A stretch of DNA of 64,000 nucleotides from Streptomyces sp. AM 2-1-1 (GTDB lineage: Bacteria; Actinomycetota; Actinomycetes; Streptomycetales; Streptomycetaceae). Location of the stretch: contig NZ_CP119147.1 of NCBI RefSeq assembly GCF_029167645.1, forward strand, positions 2,790,001 through 2,854,000. Direction: 5' to 3'. The position numbers and the translations under genes are program-made. How positions within the stretch are numbered: the first letter of the stretch is position 1; every line of letters begins with the position of its first letter. Shown here in pieces: positions 1 to 10,403 of the stretch. Below the pieces are notes generated by a model, which saw only the letters and a list, made by a program, of their open reading frames with translations, ran no database searches and had not been told where the DNA came from.

Positions 1-425
1 CAGGGCCGGCCGCCCGCGCCGGGCTCGCCCCGGTCGTCGCCGGCCGCGTCGGGGTCGACCACGGTGTAGCCGGTCTCGCCGGGGAGCACGTAGTGCAGGT
101 GCTCGCGGGCGAGGCGCCGGATGTAGGCGTCGTCCTGGAGGCGGGCCTTCTCGTCCCGCAACTCCTCGGCGCGCTCCCCCGCGTCCGACAGCATCCGCTG
201 CTGGTCGGCGATCTCCTCGCGCTGGGAGACGTACTGACGCATGGGGTAGGCGAGCGCCACGATCAAGGTGCAGACGATCAGTGCCAGGAACGCGGCCCGG
301 CCGGTGAGGCGGGAGCGGTGGGCCTGGCGGCGGTTCTGGGAGCGGTAGACGCGGGCCGCCGTCTGCTCGCCCAGCAACCGCAGTCTCGTCGCGGTCGAGA
401 ACCGGTCGCGGTCCTTCACGGCCAT
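1..425 (-). CDS. divIC: Septum formation initiator (DivIC/FtsB-like), 3' end outside window
   Basis: Small bitopic cell-division protein expected to join the FtsQ-FtsL-FtsB/DivIC subcomplex of the septum. The visible ~141 residues show a basic cytoplasmic N-terminus, one transmembrane segment at about residues 43-60 (AAFLALIVCTLIVALAYPM), then a charged coiled-coil stretch rich in E, D, R and Q, ending in the LAREHLHYVLPGETGY signature typical of actinobacterial DivIC. The start at 425 is preceded by GGGGAGG with 7-nt spacing. It lies downstream of eno in the same direction, the usual actinobacterial order. The C-terminal tail runs off the left edge. Confidence 0.9.
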   Translation of the reverse strand, partial: MAVKDRDRFSTATRLRLLGEQTAARVYRSQNRRQAHRSRLTGRAAFLALIVCTLIVALAYPMRQYVSQREEIADQQRMLSDAGERAEELRDEKARLQDDAYIRRLAREHLHYVLPGETGYTVVDPDAAGDDRGEPGAGGRP

Positions 426-450
426 GTTCACGCCTCCCCGTCACGCACGT

Positions 451-489
451 CCGTCCCCGCACACGGTACGGGACCGAGTGCGGGGACGG
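451..489. terminator. Strong hairpin between eno and divIC (distal)
   Basis: A 12-bp perfect stem (CCGTCCCCGCAC, 451-462, pairing with 478-489) around a 15-nt loop. It lies just upstream of the divIC start and may attenuate read-through from eno into divIC. There is no U-run, so this is a structural call only. Confidence 0.5.
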
Positions 490-520
490 ACGGAGGCTGG
501 TGGACCGGGCCCTCGGAGGG

Positions 521-549
521 TGTCCCGCGGAACGGCATTCCGCGGGACA
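521..549 (-). terminator. Terminator hairpin downstream of eno
   Basis: A perfect 12-bp stem (TGTCCCGCGGAA, 521-532, with 538-549) and a 5-nt loop, 20 nt past the eno stop. Streptomyces terminators often lack a U-run, as here. Confidence 0.7.
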
Positions 550-568
550 TTTCCGTACGGGCCCGGGA

Positions 569-1903
<1,335 letters not shown>

Positions 1904-2070
1904 CTAGGCAGTGTCCGGATCAGGGTCGGTCAGGACGCGGCGTCCGGCGCGGTGCGTCGCGAGGCGCCGGAGCGTCCTCATCTCGGAGCGATGCGGACGT
2001 TTCGGCAACGCCGCGAGGTTCCGTTGCCGGACTTCGTGACCCCGGCCATGATCCGCCGGACACTGCCTAG
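1904..2070. mobile_element. MITE-like inverted-repeat element upstream of eno
   Basis: A 167-bp segment bounded by perfect 15-bp inverted termini (CTAGGCAGTGTCCGG at 1904-1918 and its complement at 2056-2070). Similarity extends inward to GATCA after a 3-nt offset. The outermost CTAG could be a 4-bp target duplication of the YTAR kind used by IS5-type elements. It holds no transposase-sized frame. From memory the ends resemble those of Streptomyces IS5-family elements, so it is probably a non-autonomous or internally deleted derivative. It lies between the eno start and any upstream eno promoter. Confidence 0.6.
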
Positions 2071-2092
2071 AGCCTAACCGGACACAGGAGAT

Positions 2093-2147
2093 CGGTCGGC
2101 CGACCGTCCAGTGACACGACGAGCCTACACATTGTTTCCGTACGGAA
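2093..2147. promoter_or_regulatory. Two perfect palindromes upstream of eno
   Basis: CGGTCGGCCGACCG (2093-2106) and TTCCGTACGGAA (2136-2147) are perfect 14- and 12-bp palindromes about 40 bp apart, upstream of the element and eno. Their symmetry suggests dimeric regulator sites near the eno promoter. No regulator is identifiable. Confidence 0.4.
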
Positions 2148-2310
2148 CATAACAGCGAGCGGTACGGCGCCCGGCAGTTCGCGGTACGGCGGGCGACGTG
2201 GGCCGCCGCCGGGCCTCCGTCCCCGTTCTCCCGCGTTCCTCCCCTCCCGCCGTGCCGCCTCCTCCGCGCCCATGTCCGCACCCGTCGGCGGGCGGCCGCT
2301 CCGTGCGGGA

Positions 2311-2356
2311 AAAGGCCCTGGCCCGGCGTGCGGGGGGAGTGCGCGCCGGGCCAGGG
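2311..2356 (-). terminator. Rho-independent terminator of rpfA
   Basis: A perfect 13-bp stem (CCCTGGCCCGGCG, 2316-2328, with 2344-2356). On the minus strand it is followed by GCCTTTT, giving a short U-run. It lies about 50 nt past the rpfA stop. Confidence 0.8.
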
Positions 2357-2408
2357 AGTGGAAGGGGGTGCCGCCGGACACCCCGGTTCCGGGAGGAGAG
2401 GTTCGTGC

Positions 2409-3385
<977 letters not shown>

Positions 3386-3637
3386 TCGACGGGGCCCGCG
3401 GTGCGAGCGGTTCTGACCGTAAACACAGGCAACCCCGACATTCAATGATGGACATATCGGATAATCAGACCTTACTGGCCATGTCCGAATAACCGTTTCC
3501 GCAGGTCACGGCGGACGTTCGCGAAGTGCCGCGACCGCGACGCGCCCGAACAGCGAAGAGACCCATGTCTCACTTTCTCAAAAGTGGACATAGGCCCCTT
3601 AACTACCCACCCATTTGGGGGGTTTTCCCGGATTGGA
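3386..3637. promoter_or_regulatory. rpfA promoter region
   Basis: Relatively AT-rich for this genome. It contains GGACAT (3450-3455) and the inverted copy ATGTCC (3481-3486), plus a further GGACATA near 3589. These could be regulator half-sites for rpfA. The 3' side holds a weak stem (CCCACCC/GGGGGG near 3606-3625) that may end transcription of the second rpf gene. No coding sequence seen. Confidence 0.35.
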
Positions 3638-4747
3638 TCACTTGGTGGGAGCGGCCTCCGCGACCCCGGACGTGGCCTCCGCCGTACCGTCGGCGGCCCC
3701 CGTCGTCCCTGACGCGGCGTCCGTCGCACCGGCGGTGGCGCCCGGGGTGGCGGGGGCCGGCGTCGCGCTCAGGTCCAGCTCCTGGCCGGGCAGGATCAGA
3801 TCGGGGTTCGAGCCGATCACGTCCTCGTTGGCCGCGTACAGATCGGTCCAGCCCTCGGCGAGGTTCTGCGTGTCGGCGATCGCCGAGAGGTTGTCCCCGG
3901 ACCGGACGGTGTAGGTCCCGTCCGCGGCGAGCGTCGCGTCGTCGCGCGCGTCGGTGGCACCGCGCGAGGCGTGCCGGCCGGAGTCGCGCGAGGTGTCCGC
4001 GGCGGCCTCGCCCGCATCGGGCGTACCGCGGTGCTTGCCGCCCGTCGTGGAGTCGCCGGTCGCGGCGTCGGCCGCACCGGCCGTCGCGCCGTCCGCGGCG
4101 GCGTGCTTCCCGCTCTTCCCCGGCGCGGTGGCGCCCGGCGTGGCCGAGCCGGTCGGCGAGGGGGTGGCGGAGGCGTCGGAGCCCGGTGTGGCGGTGGAAC
4201 CGGTCGTGGAGCCCGCCGCCGAGCCGTCGAAGGAACCCGAGGTGCCCGAGGAGCCGGCGGAGTCCGTCGACCTGGCGGCGCCGGGGGCACCGTCCGCGTC
4301 CGGGATCGTGCCGGCCGAGGCGCCCGCGTCCGCGGCGGAGGTGGAGCCCGGGTCCACCCCGATGAGGGAGCCGGCGGGAGCGAGCCCGCCGATCACCGCG
4401 CACCCGGGCCACGCCTGCGGGCCCTTGGCGTCGAGGACCTTCTCCGCCACGGCTATCTGCTGCGTACGGCTGGCGAGGTCCGCGCGCTGCGCGTAGTCGG
4501 TACCGCCGTAGGCGGCCCAGGTCTCCTCGGAGAACTGCAGTCCGCCGTAGTAGCCGTTGCCGAAGTCGGCGCTCCATGCGCCGCCGCTCTCGCATTCGGC
4601 GACCTTGTCCCAGGTGGTCGCGTCCGCGGCACCGGCGCCGGTCGCGGCGAGGAGCGGAATCGCCAGGGCGGAGCCTGTCACGCCGGCTGCGACGACGATG
4701 GCGGGTGCCTGGCGAGGGCGGCGGTGTCTGCCGTTCGCGGAGCCCAT
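3638..4747 (-). CDS. Second Rpf-type transglycosylase with LysM (RpfC-like)
   Basis: Secreted peptidoglycan hydrolase of the same family as the neighbouring rpfA. The 369-residue protein has a signal peptide (about 1-41), an Rpf domain with ECESGGAW (catalytic Glu53) and NGYYGGLQF, then a long low-complexity Ala/Thr/Ser/Asp/Gly linker of about 170 residues. A LysM domain follows (TYTVRSGDNLSAIADTQ to LILPGQELDLS), with a 40-residue Ala/Thr-rich tail after it. The ATG at 4747 follows GGAAGG with 7-nt spacing. Unlike rpfA, its 106-bp upstream gap is too short for a ydaO riboswitch, so the two enzymes are probably regulated differently. Confidence 0.9.
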   Translation of the reverse strand: MGSANGRHRRPRQAPAIVVAAGVTGSALAIPLLAATGAGAADATTWDKVAECESGGAWSADFGNGYYGGLQFSEETWAAYGGTDYAQRADLASRTQQIAVAEKVLDAKGPQAWPGCAVIGGLAPAGSLIGVDPGSTSAADAGASAGTIPDADGAPGAARSTDSAGSSGTSGSFDGSAAGSTTGSTATPGSDASATPSPTGSATPGATAPGKSGKHAAADGATAGAADAATGDSTTGGKHRGTPDAGEAAADTSRDSGRHASRGATDARDDATLAADGTYTVRSGDNLSAIADTQNLAEGWTDLYAANEDVIGSNPDLILPGQELDLSATPAPATPGATAGATDAASGTTGAADGTAEATSGVAEAAPTK

Positions 4748-4853
4748 GGGAGTGCCTTCCGTGTGACTGACGGGTGAACTGATGCGTCGAACCGTGAACC
4801 TAGCGGGGTTCGAACGCGTGTCACAAGTCGATGCCTCGCGGATCACATCAACA

Positions 4854-6197
4854 TCACAGAGTTGACGGAGCGTCACTTTCATCGAGCGTCCGACCCGGTG
4901 TGAACTCGACCGGAAGGGTGCGCAGTCCACGCATGATGAGCCCTCCGCGCCACCGCAAATCGGCCATTTCTCCCGCGAGCCGCAGGTCAGGAAGGCGCCT
5001 CAGCAGGGTGGCGAGGGCGGTCCGTCCCTCCAGCCGGGCGAGCGGCGCTCCCACGCAGTAGTGGATGCCGTGGCCGTAACCGAGGTGCGGATTGTCACGC
5101 CGTGCGAGGTCGAGCGTGTCGGGGTCCGCGAAGCGCGCGGGATCCCGGTCGGCCGCGGCGAGCACGACGAGGACGGGGTCGCCGGCCGCGATCCCCTCGC
5201 CGCCCAGGGTCAGCGGCTCGGTGGCGTACCGCCAGGTGGCGAGTTCCACGGGGCCGTCGAAACGGAGCAGCTCCTCGATGCCGGTCGCGAGCAGCTCCTC
5301 CTCCCCCGCTTCCAGCGACGCTTCGAGGCGGGCGCGCTCCTCGGGGTGGCGGAGCAGGGAGTAGGTGCCGTTGCCGATGAGGTTGACGGTTGTCTCGAAG
5401 CCGGCGAAGAGGAGGATGAAGGCCATCGCGGCGGCCTCGTTCTCCGTGAGGTGCTCGCCGTGGTCGCTGGTGCGGATCAGCTCCGAGATCAGGTCGTCGC
5501 CCGGGTTCTCCCGCTTGCGGTGGATCAGTTCCGCGAGGTAGGCCCGCATCCGCTTCACCGAGCGCGCCACGCCGCCGCGCGGGCCTCCGCCGTGGCGGAT
5601 CATCATGCCCGCCCAGTCCCGGAAGTCGTCCTGGTCCTCCTCGGGCACGCCGAGCAGGTCGCAGATCGCGTAGATGGGGAGCGGGAAGGCGAAGTCGTGG
5701 ATGAGGTCGGCGGTGCCCTCGGCGACGAACCGGTCGATGAGCCGGTCCGTCAGCTCCTGCACGCGGGGCGCGAACGCGGCGACCCGGCGCGGCGTGAACG
5801 CCTTGGACACGAGCCGGCGCAGCCGGGTGTGGTCGGGCGGGTCGATGTTGAGCAGGTGGGTCATCAGCTCGGCCTTGCGCTCCCCCGGGATCCCGGTCTT
5901 CCCCTTGGTGTGCGCCGGCCCGGCGTGGTGGACCGGGTTCTTGGAGAGCCGGTGGTCGGCGAGCGCGAGGCGCGCGTCGGCGTACCGGGTCACCAGCCAG
6001 GCCTCCACCCCGCTGGGCAGCGTGGTGCGGTGCACCGGGCTGTGCTCCCGGAGCCAGGCGTACGCGGGGTAGGGGTCGGTGGCGAACTCCCAGGTGAAGA
6101 GCTCGGGGGCGGCGGGCGCGCGGTGCGCGGGGCATCCGGCGGGCGCCTCGGGGGTGGGGTCGCCGGGAGCGGGGTCGCCGGGTGCGCTGTCGTTCAC
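4854..6197 (-). CDS. Cytochrome P450 (CYP107-like)
   Basis: Soluble class I P450 monooxygenase of 447 residues. It has the I-helix AGFETT oxygen-activation motif, the K-helix EELLR, and the haem loop GYGHGIHYCVG with Cys381 as thiolate ligand. The N-terminus holds repeats of a GDP(A/T)P-like motif from a short in-frame duplication. The GTG at 6197 begins 7 bp after the mazG stop with no clear Shine-Dalgarno, suggesting translational coupling to mazG. No ferredoxin or biosynthetic genes are adjacent, so the substrate is unknown. The position matches CYP107P1 of S. coelicolor from memory. Confidence 0.9.
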   Translation of the reverse strand: MNDSAPGDPAPGDPTPEAPAGCPAHRAPAAPELFTWEFATDPYPAYAWLREHSPVHRTTLPSGVEAWLVTRYADARLALADHRLSKNPVHHAGPAHTKGKTGIPGERKAELMTHLLNIDPPDHTRLRRLVSKAFTPRRVAAFAPRVQELTDRLIDRFVAEGTADLIHDFAFPLPIYAICDLLGVPEEDQDDFRDWAGMMIRHGGGPRGGVARSVKRMRAYLAELIHRKRENPGDDLISELIRTSDHGEHLTENEAAAMAFILLFAGFETTVNLIGNGTYSLLRHPEERARLEASLEAGEEELLATGIEELLRFDGPVELATWRYATEPLTLGGEGIAAGDPVLVVLAAADRDPARFADPDTLDLARRDNPHLGYGHGIHYCVGAPLARLEGRTALATLLRRLPDLRLAGEMADLRWRGGLIMRGLRTLPVEFTPGRTLDESDAPSTL

Positions 6198-6204
6198 TGG
6201 TCGA

Positions 6205-7188
6205 TCACTCGTCGACGGTACTCGGGGCGTGCACGCCCTCCGCGGCGAGGATGGCGTCCCGGTAGGCGCGGGCCGCCGCGCGCAGGGCCGCCTCCGGGTC
6301 GACGCCCTCGGCCTCGGCGCGGACGGCGAGGGCGAGGAGTTCGTAGCCGAGGGTGTCGCCGGTGGGCGGGGCGACCTCCAGGGTCGTTCCGCGGACCCGG
6401 CCGGCGAGCTTCGCCGCGAGCGCGAGCGCCGGCTGACCGAGCGGAACCCCTTCGGTGACCGAATCGCGTTGCTTCTCGACCGCCTTGGTGCGCAGCCAGT
6501 GCGCGTGGACGTCCTCGGGGGTCTCTGCGGTCGCGTCGCCGAAGACGTGCGGGTGGCGGCGGATCAGCTTCTCCACCAGTCCGCCCGCGACGTCGTCGAC
6601 GGAGAAGGGCGCCTCCGCGTCCTCCTCGGCGATCCGGGCGTGGAAGACCACCTGGAGCAGTACGTCGCCGAGCTCCTCGCGGAGTTCGTCGCGGTCGCCG
6701 GCCTCGATCGCCTCGACCAGTTCGTACGTCTCCTCGATGGCGTACGGGGCGAGGCGGCGGTGGGTCATCTCCGAGGTCCACGGGCAGTCGCGTCGGATGA
6801 CGTCCATGACCTGGACCAGGTCGAGGAGGCGCGCGCCCGGCAGGTCGTACGAGCCGGGGAGCAGCTCCAGGTCCGGCATGTGCACCCGGCCGGAGCCGCC
6901 GAGGCGGGCGAGCCCGTCGGTGAGCCGCTGGTCGCCCTCGCCGCCGACCAGTACCACCACGGTCCGGCCGCCGGCGCAGGCGTCGACCAGCTCCTCGGCG
7001 GTCGGAGCGGTGTGCTCGACGGTGACGCCGGCCTCGCGCAGGTACGGCAGTTGTACGTGGTCCGGGGCGCCGCAGAGCACGCGGTCGGCGGCGCGCAGCG
7101 TCTGCCAGGCGGGCCAGGAGAGCAGTCCGGGGGCGACCCGGTGGCTGGCGGTGAGGAGGACGACCCGGCCGGGTGCTTCAGCGTTCAC
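6205..7188 (-). CDS. mazG: Nucleoside triphosphate pyrophosphohydrolase MazG
   Basis: House-cleaning enzyme that hydrolyses (non-canonical) NTPs to NMP and PPi. In this 327-residue protein the C-terminal MazG domain carries the Mg-binding EETYELVEAI and ELREELGDVLLQVVFHA motifs (EExxE...ExxD pattern) and the RRHPHVFGD stretch. The N-terminal ~110 residues resemble the degenerate tetrapyrrole-methylase-like domain often fused to actinobacterial MazG. It is transcribed with the downstream P450, 7 bp away. Confidence 0.92.
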   Translation of the reverse strand: MNAEAPGRVVLLTASHRVAPGLLSWPAWQTLRAADRVLCGAPDHVQLPYLREAGVTVEHTAPTAEELVDACAGGRTVVVLVGGEGDQRLTDGLARLGGSGRVHMPDLELLPGSYDLPGARLLDLVQVMDVIRRDCPWTSEMTHRRLAPYAIEETYELVEAIEAGDRDELREELGDVLLQVVFHARIAEEDAEAPFSVDDVAGGLVEKLIRRHPHVFGDATAETPEDVHAHWLRTKAVEKQRDSVTEGVPLGQPALALAAKLAGRVRGTTLEVAPPTGDTLGYELLALAVRAEAEGVDPEAALRAAARAYRDAILAAEGVHAPSTVDE

Positions 7189-7263
7189 CCCCCGAACCTA
7201 CCCCGCTCGCGCACGGCGCCGCCGGGGGGCCGCCCCTGGCACGGACGCGGGCCGGGCCACCGG

Positions 7264-7935
7264 TCACCCCGCCGGGTCGGTCTCCACCTGGCCGGCCGCC
7301 GCGTCCTCGGTGCCGGGCGGCTTGGCGAGCCAGGGGGACTCGTAGGTGCCGAGGCGGACCTGCCGGTCGTCCCAGGCTCCGTAGCGCGGGTTGACGTCGA
7401 TGTGCAGCGACTTCGACGCCTCGGCGAGCGCAGCGGTCACCTTCTGGGTGCCGGCCTCGGTCTGGAGGTCCGCGCCGAGCGCGGCGGCCAGCTTGGGGAG
7501 CTGGACCTCCTGGCGCAGGTCGCCGTCGATCTGGCCGGGGGAGATCCAGCGTTCCTGCAGCAGGGTCTCCCGCAGCTCGTCCTCGCCGCCGTACTGCGCG
7601 ACGGCCGCCCGGTGCACCTGCTGGAGCTCCTTGCGGCTGACGGTCACCCCGTTGTCCTCGGCCGCCCGGTCGAGGACCCGGCCGAAGATCAGCCGGTGCA
7701 GGGCGGCGCGCGGGAGCTGGCCGGAGCCCTTCACCAGCTGGGCGGCCTGCGGCGAGTTCTGCTGCGCGCTCCGCACCTCGGCGACGTCCGCCTGGAGGGT
7801 GGAGACCTCGATCCGCTGCCCCCCGACGATCGCGGCGGCGCCGGGGTGGGCCTCGCTCCCGCAGGCGGTGAGGACGGGCGCGGCGAGCAGGAGTGCGGCG
7901 GAGAGGGTGAGCGCGGTGCGACGACGGCGGTGCAA
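7264..7935 (-). CDS. SurA N-terminal-domain lipoprotein
   Basis: Probable membrane-anchored periplasmic-side folding factor. The 223-residue protein has a signal peptide with lipobox LTAC (Cys25), followed by a SurA/PrsA-type N-terminal helical domain (QRIEVSTLQADVAEVR, LIFGRVLDRAAEDNGVTVS). No convincing PPIase parvulin domain follows, so it is likely a chaperone-like holdase rather than an isomerase. The TTG start at 7935 is supported by GGGAGG 5 nt upstream. A 20-bp inverted repeat 20 nt upstream may be an operator. Confidence 0.85.
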   Translation of the reverse strand: MHRRRRTALTLSAALLLAAPVLTACGSEAHPGAAAIVGGQRIEVSTLQADVAEVRSAQQNSPQAAQLVKGSGQLPRAALHRLIFGRVLDRAAEDNGVTVSRKELQQVHRAAVAQYGGEDELRETLLQERWISPGQIDGDLRQEVQLPKLAAALGADLQTEAGTQKVTAALAEASKSLHIDVNPRYGAWDDRQVRLGTYESPWLAKPPGTEDAAAGQVETDPAG

Positions 7936-7954
7936 AGGAGCCTCCCGATGAGAG

Positions 7955-7974
7955 TTTGTGCATCAGTGCACAAA
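7955..7974. promoter_or_regulatory. Operator-like inverted repeat upstream of the SurA-like gene
   Basis: TTTGTGCA (7955-7962) and TGCACAAA (7967-7974) are perfect 8-bp arms separated by TCAG. It is AT-rich against its surroundings and 20 nt from the TTG start, so it is placed to overlap the promoter or 5' UTR. Probably a dimeric repressor site; the regulator is unknown. Confidence 0.5.
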
Positions 7975-8085
7975 GCCTTGCGGTGATCGATGTTAGGCAG
8001 TGGTGGCCATGGGGGCCACTGGTTCGACCAACGATTCGGGAGGAGTTGGGGATGTGGTGCGGCGGCGGCTCCCGCGCCGGCCCCG

Positions 8086-9648
8086 TCAGCCGCCGCGTAC
8101 GACCCGCTGGTGCGTCAGCTGCCGGCGCAGTTCGGCGGGGAGCGGGTGGTGCGGCCCGTAGGAGCGCTCGGTGTCGTGGAGCAGGGCCTGCAACTGGGCC
8201 CGCCCGGCGGTGTGGTCGCCGACGGCGAGCAGCAGCAGTCCGATGCGGTGGCGGATGTCGAAGGACCGGCCGGGGTCGGTGGAGACGGTCCCGTAGGCGT
8301 TCTCGTAGTAGGGGAGGACCGCGCGGTACTCGTTGAGCGCGGCGCCCGTCTCGCCGAGCTGCTCCAGGCACTGGGCGGCGTCGTAGCGGTACTGGAGCGC
8401 CTGCGGGTCGCCGGGGCCGGCCTCGGCGGTGCGGTCGTCGGCGAGGCGGCGCAGCTCGGGCAGGGCGCGGCGGTACTGGCCGTCGTCCAGCAGGGTCGCC
8501 GCGTACTGCTTGCGGAGGATGCGGACGACCGGTGAGCGCTCGCCGTGTTCGGCGGCCGCGGTCGGCAGGATGGAGCCGAGGATGTCCACGGCCTGGGTGA
8601 TCCGCCCCTCGCCGAGGAGTTGCTTGACCTCGTCGACGGCGCGCGCCACGTCCGCCCGGGCCGACGCCGGGCGCCGGGCCGGTACCGGCGGCGGACCGTA
8701 GCCGGTGGCCGGGGCGGGGGCCGGGGTGCTCGCCCGGTCGGGCCAGGGGGCGTGCGGGCGCAGGAACGGGCGAGTCGGGTCGAGCGGTCCGCCGGGGGCC
8801 CCGCGCGCGGGCAGCAGCGGGGCGAGTGCCTCGTACACCTCCTGCGCGGAGCCGGGGCGGGCCTGCGGGTCCTTGGCGAGCAGCCGCAGGACGAGGGCCT
8901 CCAGCTGCTCGGGGATGTCGGGCCTCAGGTGGCGGACCGGCAGCGGTGGTTCGTAGAGGTGGCGGTGGAGCACCCCGAGCGCGGTGGATCCGGAGAACGG
9001 CACGTCCCCGCTGAGCAGTTCGTGCAGCAGCACGCCGAGGGCGTACAGGTCGGTGTACGGGCCGACCGCGCCGCCCATCGCCTGCTCGGGGGCCATGTAG
9101 GCCGGGGAGCCGATGGGTGAGCCGGTGTGGGTGAGCCGGGTGGTGTCGGTGTCCAGGACGGAGGCGACGCCGAGGTCGAGGACGGTGACGGTGCCGTCGG
9201 GGCGGACCATGACGTTGCGGGGCTTGAGGTCCCGGTGGACGATCGGCACCGCGTGCACGGCGCTGAGCACCGCGCAGAGCTGGGCGGCGACCGCGACGGC
9301 CCACGGCCAGGGGTAGGGGTCGTGCTCGGCGAGGTGGTCGGCGAGGTCGGAGCCCTCCACGTACTGCATGACGAGGAAGAGGTCGTCGCCGTCGCCGCCG
9401 GCGTCGTGGACGGTGACCAGCCCGGGGTGGTCGACCTGGGCGGTCACCCGGCACTCCCGGGCGAACCTGCGGCGCAGTTCGTCGGCGTCCTCGCGGCCGC
9501 CGGGCGCGCCCATCCGGTCGGGGCGCAGCAGCTTCACCGCGACCCGGCGGTCGAGCCGCTGGTCGTACGCCGTCCAGACCTGGCCCATACCGCCCTGGCC
9601 GAGGATCGCGGCGAGTTCGTACCGTCCGGCGACGACGCGTCCGCTCAC
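8086..9648 (-). CDS. Serine/threonine protein kinase with C-terminal TPR-like region
   Basis: Soluble Hanks-type kinase of 520 residues. The kinase domain spans about residues 9-270, with the glycine loop GQGGMGQV, the VAVK lysine (Lys39), HRDLKPRNV (138-146), DLG (158-160) in place of the canonical DFG, and YMAPEQ. A Pro/Ala linker then leads to about 200 C-terminal residues with repeated helix pairs resembling TPRs (KQYAATLLDDGQYRRALPELRRL, YDAAQCLEQLGETGAALNEYRAVL). No PASTA domain or transmembrane helix is seen, so it is cytosolic. Its GTG overlaps the stop of the upstream membrane-protein gene (GTGA), implying coupled translation. Confidence 0.93.
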   Translation of the reverse strand: MSGRVVAGRYELAAILGQGGMGQVWTAYDQRLDRRVAVKLLRPDRMGAPGGREDADELRRRFARECRVTAQVDHPGLVTVHDAGGDGDDLFLVMQYVEGSDLADHLAEHDPYPWPWAVAVAAQLCAVLSAVHAVPIVHRDLKPRNVMVRPDGTVTVLDLGVASVLDTDTTRLTHTGSPIGSPAYMAPEQAMGGAVGPYTDLYALGVLLHELLSGDVPFSGSTALGVLHRHLYEPPLPVRHLRPDIPEQLEALVLRLLAKDPQARPGSAQEVYEALAPLLPARGAPGGPLDPTRPFLRPHAPWPDRASTPAPAPATGYGPPPVPARRPASARADVARAVDEVKQLLGEGRITQAVDILGSILPTAAAEHGERSPVVRILRKQYAATLLDDGQYRRALPELRRLADDRTAEAGPGDPQALQYRYDAAQCLEQLGETGAALNEYRAVLPYYENAYGTVSTDPGRSFDIRHRIGLLLLAVGDHTAGRAQLQALLHDTERSYGPHHPLPAELRRQLTHQRVVRGG

Positions 9649-10310
9649 CGGCCTTCGCCCTCCTTGCGGAGGTAGTCACTCAGCTCGTCCAGCTCGGCGC
9701 GGACCTGGTCCAGCCGCTGCGGCGGGCCGGTGCGCCTCGGCGGCGGGGTGGGCTGCGTCTGCGGGGGCAGCGGGTGGGGCTGCTGCTGCGTGGCCGGCCG
9801 GTAGGCGGCGGCGTCCTGCGGGCGGTACGCGAGCGGCGGGGCACCGTACGGGGGCGTCGGTTGCGCGGGGCCGGCCGGCGGGTAGCCGTACCCCTGGGCG
9901 GGGCCGGCCGCCGGGTAGCGGCCGGCGGCCCACGTGCGGGCCCTGACGGCGGCGGGACCGTTCGGGCCGAAGTGCCGGATGTCGGAGAAGAGGTAGTACC
10001 AGGTGACGCCGCCGGGCAGGACGAGCAGCCAAGCGAGCATGGTGATGGCCTGGGCGTCCGTCAGCTCCTCGTCGCCGGCCGGGAGCGCGTCCACGAAGAA
10101 GCCGAAGCCCACGGTGAGCCCGAGGGAGAGGACGAACAGGACCCAGTCGCGCGGGCGGCGGGTCACGAGGGCCAGCCGCAGCATCGCCGCCCATGCCAGG
10201 AAACCGCAACTCAGCACGGCCAGAACCACGAAGACCACGCGAAGGACCGTCAGCGTCGCCGGGGAAGGGCGCGCCGTGGGAAGCTCCGGCGGATAGCCGT
10301 AGCCGTGCAT
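9645..10310 (-). CDS. Small membrane protein coupled to the kinase
   Basis: A 221-residue protein with three or four predicted membrane segments in its first ~125 residues (VLRVVFVVLAVLSCGFLAWAAM, DWVLFVLSLGLTVGFGFFV, AITMLAWLLVLPGGVTWYYLF). A Pro/Gln/Tyr-rich tail follows, ending in a short coiled coil (LDQVRAELDELSDYLRK). The start at 10310 follows CGGGAG with 7-nt spacing and gives MHGYGYPP. Its stop overlaps the kinase start, so it is plausibly a membrane partner or substrate that recruits the kinase through its tail. No named family was recognised. Confidence 0.75.
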   Translation of the reverse strand: MHGYGYPPELPTARPSPATLTVLRVVFVVLAVLSCGFLAWAAMLRLALVTRRPRDWVLFVLSLGLTVGFGFFVDALPAGDEELTDAQAITMLAWLLVLPGGVTWYYLFSDIRHFGPNGPAAVRARTWAAGRYPAAGPAQGYGYPPAGPAQPTPPYGAPPLAYRPQDAAAYRPATQQQPHPLPPQTQPTPPPRRTGPPQRLDQVRAELDELSDYLRKEGEGR

Positions 10311-10403
10311 GTGCCGCTCCCGGGAGGCGATGGGCGGATGTGTGGTGCGAGCGTATACACCCACGCGGGCAGCCGTTCCCTGGTTGTGCACAACGGGTGT
10401 GGC

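Noticed and set aside
4748..4853. Second c-di-AMP riboswitch upstream of the RpfC-like gene
   Set aside because: The gap is too short and lacks the ydaO sequence blocks.
4854..7188. P450 plus MazG as part of a biosynthetic gene cluster
   Set aside because: No synthase, tailoring, ferredoxin or resistance genes around; the pair lies in conserved chromosomal context.
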